From NCBI GenBank assembly GCA_035631655.1, contig DASQIH010000108.1, positions 97,453 to 161,452 on the forward strand: DNA of 64,000 nucleotides, read 5' to 3'. The notes below the pieces were generated by a model. The model was not told the origin of the DNA and made no database searches. It saw nothing but the letters and a program-made list of their open reading frames with translations. Shown one piece after another: positions 60,329 to 64,000 of the stretch; the first letter of the stretch is position 1; the number at the start of each line of letters is the position of its first letter. Both the position numbers and the translations under genes were made by a program. The stretch comes from Gp1-AA122 sp035631655 (GTDB lineage: Bacteria > Acidobacteriota > Terriglobia > Terriglobales > Acidobacteriaceae).

Positions 60329-63300
60329 ATGATGGAAGAACAAAACAAGCAACGCCGCGAAGAGATTTGTCCCGGGAAGAAAAACCAACTCGACCTGGCA
60401 ACTGTGCGCACCCAAATTGCCGAGGCCAAAGGGCCGGAGTATTGGCGCAGCCTGGAGGAGTTAGCGTGCAGCGACGAGTTCCAGGAGATGCTGTACCGGG
60501 AGTTTCCCAAGGGCGCGTCGGAGTGGCTGGATTCGGTATCGCGGCGCGGATTCCTCAAATTAATGGGTGCATCGCTTGCCCTGGCCGGCATGACCGGGTG
60601 CACCAAGCAACCGCTCGAACCCATCGTTCCTTACGTGAAACAGCCGGAGGCAGTGGTTCCCGGGCGGCCTTTGTTTTATGCGACGGCTTTCACTCTCGGC
60701 GCATGTGCGACTCCGCTGTTGGTGGAAAGTCATCTGGGACGCCCAACCAAGATCGAAGGCAACGATCAGCATCCCGTCAGCCTCGGCGGCACCGATGTGT
60801 TCTCGCAGGCTTCCTTGCTCGACCTTTACGATCCCGATCGCTCGCAGACGATTACCTATCTGGGCGAAGCCTATTCCTGGAGTTCGTTCCTGGCAGCATT
60901 CCATGGACCTTTAAACGTGCAGAAGACGCTACAGGGGGCCGGCATTCGCGTGCTCACGCAGACGGTCTCGTCGCCCACGCTGGCCGACCAGATGCAGCAG
61001 TTCCTGAAGCTGTATCCCGCGGCGAAATGGCATGTGTACGAGCCGGTAAACCGAGACAACGTGCTGGCCGGGGCGCAGATGGCATTCGACCAGCCGGTCG
61101 AGACGCAGTACAAGCTGGAAAATGCCGATGTCATCGTTTCTCTCGACGCAGATTTTCTCTATGCAGGATTTCCGGGATTCACCCGTTACGCGCGCGACTA
61201 CGCGGCACGCCGCAATCCTGACGGGATGATGAACCGGTTGTACGTGATCGAGAGCACGCCGACTTCCACCGGAGTGAAGGCGGATCACCGGCTTCCCGTT
61301 CGTGCGGTGGAGGTCGAAGAATTTGCCCGGGCACTGGCGTCCGCTCTGGGCCTGAATGGTGGCGGCGCACCACCGCGGGACTCGCAAGCGAAATTCCTGG
61401 CTGCCGTGGTCAAGGATCTGCAAGCGCATCGGAGGACGAGCGTGGTCATCGTAGGAGATCACCAGGCGCCGGTGGTGCATGCGCTCGGTCACGCCATCAA
61501 TCAGGCGCTCGGGAATGTAGGGCGCACGGTGGTTTACACCGATCCTGTCGATGCCAATCCAACCAACCAAACTGCCTCATTGCGTGATCTGGTGAGCGAC
61601 ATGCGCGGCGGGAAAGTGGACATGCTGCTGATCCTGGGCGGCAATCCTGCCTATGACGCTCCCGCGGATATGGGGTTCGCCGACGCACTCAAGAACACCA
61701 ATATTCCGCTGCGCGTGCATCTTGGGCTTCACCAGAACGAGACCGCAGAACTTTGCCAGTGGCACTTGAACGAGGCGCACTACCTGGAATCGTGGGGCGA
61801 TGCGCGCGCTTACGACGGAACCGTGAGCATCGTTCAACCGTTGATTGCACCTTTGTATAACGGGAAAAGCATCGTCGAGTTCGTGGCACTCCTGGCGGGG
61901 CAGGCCGAGGCCACTGGCTATCAGGTAGTTCGCACCTACTGGCAGAAACAGCATCCGGCCGCAGATTTCGAAATGTTCTGGCGCAAGGCGCTTCATGATG
62001 GCTGGATTGAAAGCTCTGCGTATGCACCCAAACAGGTCGCGCTGAACGTTGCGAACTTTCCGCCTGCCGGTAACGTTGATGCCAAGGCGATTGAGATTAA
62101 CTTTCGCCGCGATCCGTCCATCTGGGATGGACGATTCTCGAACAATGGCTGGCTGCAGGAATTGCCTAAGCCTCTGACCAAGATGACGTGGGACAACCCG
62201 GTGCTGATCGGTCCGGCGATGGCCGAGCGACTTGGGTTGCAGAAAGAAGACGTCGTTGAGTTGGAGCTTCAAGGGAAGAAGCTGACGGCTCCGGTGTGGG
62301 TGCAGGCCGGGCATCCAGATAATTCGATCACCGTTTTCCTGGGCTATGGTCGCAGCCGGGCGGGCAGAACCGGCACGGGCTTTGGGTTCAACATGTACCA
62401 GCTGCGCAACAGCGCGATCCCGTGGTTTACGACCGGCGTTTCCATTCGCAAGACGGGTGACACGTACAAGCTGGCGACGACGCAGGGTTACCAGACGATG
62501 GAGACTCCCATCGGCAGTCGTCCGCAGGTACGTGAGGCTTCACTCGACGAGTACAAGAAGGATCCGAATTTTGCCAAAGAAGACGAACCCAAGCCGGACT
62601 TTACGCTTTATCCCAAGCTGCCGGGTTTTGAGTACGACAAGAATCCGTATGCATGGGGGATGGCGATTGACCTGAACGCATGCGTTGGCTGCAACAACTG
62701 CATGATCGCGTGCCAGTCGGAAAACAATGTGGCGGTTGTAGGCAAAGAACAGACGGTGAAAGGGCGTCACATGCACTGGCTGCGCGTGGATACGTACTAC
62801 CAGGGCGACCGCGATACTCCACGGGCTTTCTTCCAGCCCGTGCCCTGCATGCAGTGCGAGAACGCGCCTTGCGAGGTGGTCTGCCCGGTGGGCGCGACCG
62901 TGCACAGCACGGAAGGACTGAATGACATGGTTTACAACCGCTGTGTGGGCACGCGCTATTGCTCGAATAACTGTCCTTACAAAGTGCGGCGGTTCAATTT
63001 CCTGCGCTTCCAGGACTGGGAGACGCCGCAATACAAGATGATGCGCAATCCCAACGTCACGGTGCGCAGCCGCGGTGTCATGGAGAAGTGCACCTACTGT
63101 GTGCAGCGCATTACGCAGCACCGGGTGGATGCGGAACGGGAAGACCGCAAGATTGCGGATGGTGAACTGCAGACAGCTTGCCAGCAGTCGTGTCCAGCCA
63201 ACGCCATTATTTTTGGAAATATCAACGATCCCAACAGCCGGGTGGCCAAACTGAAAGCGTTGTCGCGGAATTATGGACTCTTGGCGGATTTGAATACCCG

Positions 63301-63373
63301 GCCTCGGACCACGTACTTGGCGGAAGTTCGCAACCCCAATCCTGAACTGGAATACCAAACGGAGCGCAGGTAA
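60329..63373 (+). CDS. actB: Alternative Complex III subunit B, molybdopterin-like plus Fe-S protein
   Basis: 1014 residues. A twin-arginine motif SRRGFLKLMG (72-80) and following AGMTGC (Cys91, lipobox) show Tat export and lipid anchoring. The long central part has the fold of molybdopterin oxidoreductases but no Mo-cofactor ligation is expected in ActB. The C-terminal ferredoxin domain has cysteine clusters CVGCNNCMIAC, CMQCENAPCEVVC, CVGTRYCSNNC and CTYCVQRI with CQQSC, four Fe-S centres. The start is ATG ATG at 60329. Second gene of the act operon; ActC overlaps closely (3 bp gap). Confidence 0.95.
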   Translation: MMEEQNKQRREEICPGKKNQLDLATVRTQIAEAKGPEYWRSLEELACSDEFQEMLYREFPKGASEWLDSVSRRGFLKLMGASLALAGMTGCTKQPLEPIVPYVKQPEAVVPGRPLFYATAFTLGACATPLLVESHLGRPTKIEGNDQHPVSLGGTDVFSQASLLDLYDPDRSQTITYLGEAYSWSSFLAAFHGPLNVQKTLQGAGIRVLTQTVSSPTLADQMQQFLKLYPAAKWHVYEPVNRDNVLAGAQMAFDQPVETQYKLENADVIVSLDADFLYAGFPGFTRYARDYAARRNPDGMMNRLYVIESTPTSTGVKADHRLPVRAVEVEEFARALASALGLNGGGAPPRDSQAKFLAAVVKDLQAHRRTSVVIVGDHQAPVVHALGHAINQALGNVGRTVVYTDPVDANPTNQTASLRDLVSDMRGGKVDMLLILGGNPAYDAPADMGFADALKNTNIPLRVHLGLHQNETAELCQWHLNEAHYLESWGDARAYDGTVSIVQPLIAPLYNGKSIVEFVALLAGQAEATGYQVVRTYWQKQHPAADFEMFWRKALHDGWIESSAYAPKQVALNVANFPPAGNVDAKAIEINFRRDPSIWDGRFSNNGWLQELPKPLTKMTWDNPVLIGPAMAERLGLQKEDVVELELQGKKLTAPVWVQAGHPDNSITVFLGYGRSRAGRTGTGFGFNMYQLRNSAIPWFTTGVSIRKTGDTYKLATTQGYQTMETPIGSRPQVREASLDEYKKDPNFAKEDEPKPDFTLYPKLPGFEYDKNPYAWGMAIDLNACVGCNNCMIACQSENNVAVVGKEQTVKGRHMHWLRVDTYYQGDRDTPRAFFQPVPCMQCENAPCEVVCPVGATVHSTEGLNDMVYNRCVGTRYCSNNCPYKVRRFNFLRFQDWETPQYKMMRNPNVTVRSRGVMEKCTYCVQRITQHRVDAEREDRKIADGELQTACQQSCPANAIIFGNINDPNSRVAKLKALSRNYGLLADLNTRPRTTYLAEVRNPNPELEYQTERR

Positions 63374-63376
63374 GCG

Positions 63377-64000
63377 ATGGATGAGCCAAGCCAGGTGACA
63401 AGCGGAGGCGGGGCGCCGGTCATCGAGCCGGGGTATACCTTCACCACCATCACCGACAAGATCAGTTCCATCGTGCTGACCCGGCCGGTGTCGAACGGCT
63501 GGCTGGTAGGTTTCGGGATTGGTTTTCTGCTAACCATGATGCTGCTGTATGCCGTTGGGTATCTGTTCCTGCGGGGAGTCGGCATCTGGGGCGTGAACAT
63601 TCCGGTGGGCTGGGGATTCGCCATTGTTAATTTCGTGTGGTGGATCGGTATCGGGCACGCCGGCACGCTGATCTCGGCCATTCTCTTGCTTCTGCGGCAA
63701 GAGTGGCGCAACTCGATCAACCGGTTCGCCGAAGCGATGACTTTGTTCGCCGTGGCGTGCGCGGGCATGTTTCCCTTGCTGCACCTCGGGCGACCTTGGC
63801 TTTTCTACTGGCTGTTCCCTTACCCCAACAGCATGAATTACTGGCCGCAGTTCCGCAGCCCGCTGGTATGGGACGTGTTCGCGGTCTCTACCTACTTCAC
63901 GATTTCTTTGGTGTTTTGGTTTATTGGATTGATTCCGGACTTGGCGACGCTTCGCGACCGCGCGGAGAACAAGTGGGCGGCCATCATCTACGGAATCCTG
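63377..64000 (+). CDS. actC: Alternative Complex III subunit C, NrfD-like quinol-binding membrane protein (partial)
   Basis: The first 208 codons are visible; the gene runs off the window. Typical NrfD/ActC start: a soluble N-terminus (MDEPSQVTSGGGAPVIEPGY) followed by hydrophobic helices (LVGFGIGFLLTMMLLYAVGYL; WGFAIVNFVWWIGIGHAGTL). The HAGTLISAILLL and LHLGRPWLFYWL blocks are conserved in ActC. It would be an integral quinol-oxidising subunit with about ten helices. The rest of the operon (actD-F) is expected downstream. Confidence 0.95.
   Translation, partial: MDEPSQVTSGGGAPVIEPGYTFTTITDKISSIVLTRPVSNGWLVGFGIGFLLTMMLLYAVGYLFLRGVGIWGVNIPVGWGFAIVNFVWWIGIGHAGTLISAILLLLRQEWRNSINRFAEAMTLFAVACAGMFPLLHLGRPWLFYWLFPYPNSMNYWPQFRSPLVWDVFAVSTYFTISLVFWFIGLIPDLATLRDRAENKWAAIIYGIL

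Noticed and set aside
1..64000. CRISPR arrays, tRNA or rRNA genes
   Set aside because: No regularly spaced repeats and no cloverleaf with a plausible T-loop was found by eye; a tRNA search program would be needed to exclude weak cases.

Overview
The window looks like a chromosomal segment of an Acidobacteriota bacterium, probably Terriglobia and close to the Koribacter type. The evidence is the moderately high G+C, an Acidobacteria-style VWFA-related protein, a DUF3857/transglutaminase/TPR giant, an Alternative Complex III operon, stand-alone PilZ and GGDEF proteins, and many dispersed palindromic repeats. This is inferred from gene content, not from a database match. I found no rRNA, tRNA or CRISPR array.

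Layout. 1-7.7 kb: envelope proteins, namely a SurA-like foldase (cut by the window edge), an M49-like protein, a degenerate SpoIIE-type phosphatase, a TPR plus gluzincin protease and an M1-like peptidase. 7.7-11.1 kb: a decayed junction of two broken genes, a candidate structured RNA, a membrane GGDEF protein and a VWA protein. 11.1-14.6 kb: haem genes hemE-hemH-hemG. 14.7-19.6 kb: a secreted His/Met-rich protein, a GtrA/CDP-alcohol phosphotransferase pair, a GH3 enzyme and a lipoprotein. 19.7-23.5 kb: a zinc-ribbon protein and pyrR-pyrB-pyrC. 24-29.2 kb (minus strand): kbl and tdh (threonine to glycine plus acetyl-CoA), DinB, a membrane protein and a hydantoinase B-like protein. 29.2-34.5 kb: a micro-gene with its own promoter and terminator signals, a MerR regulator, a copper-monooxygenase-like secreted protein, a frameshifted beta-propeller lipoprotein and a PilZ/coiled-coil protein.

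34.5-39 kb is a repeat-rich zone around a DUF1275 membrane gene and pckG (gluconeogenesis). 39-46.4 kb holds housekeeping genes: pgeF, an HU/IHF protein, sppA, a DAG-kinase-like protein, tyrS, purN and purM, with an IS66-TnpA-like relic. 46.5-50.3 kb has two small envelope proteins and a large acyl-CoA synthetase/GNAT fusion. 50.5-57.8 kb has an S10 peptidase, an OsmC-family gene interrupted by an in-frame UGA, the DUF3857 protein and an amidase. 57.9-64 kb has an aldehyde dehydrogenase and the start of the actABC respiratory operon, cut by the window end.

The most interesting item is the OsmC-family gene at 52313-52798. It is split by a TGA exactly where the family has its peroxidatic cysteine, and a perfect 7-bp hairpin with a G in the apical loop follows 18 nt after the TGA. 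This fits a selenoprotein with a bacterial SECIS element. Other points of note are the repeat elements, two of which supply the stop codons of neighbouring genes, the fused relic of a FliA-type sigma factor and a membrane signalling protein, and a secreted protein with all the copper ligands of peptidylglycine monooxygenase.
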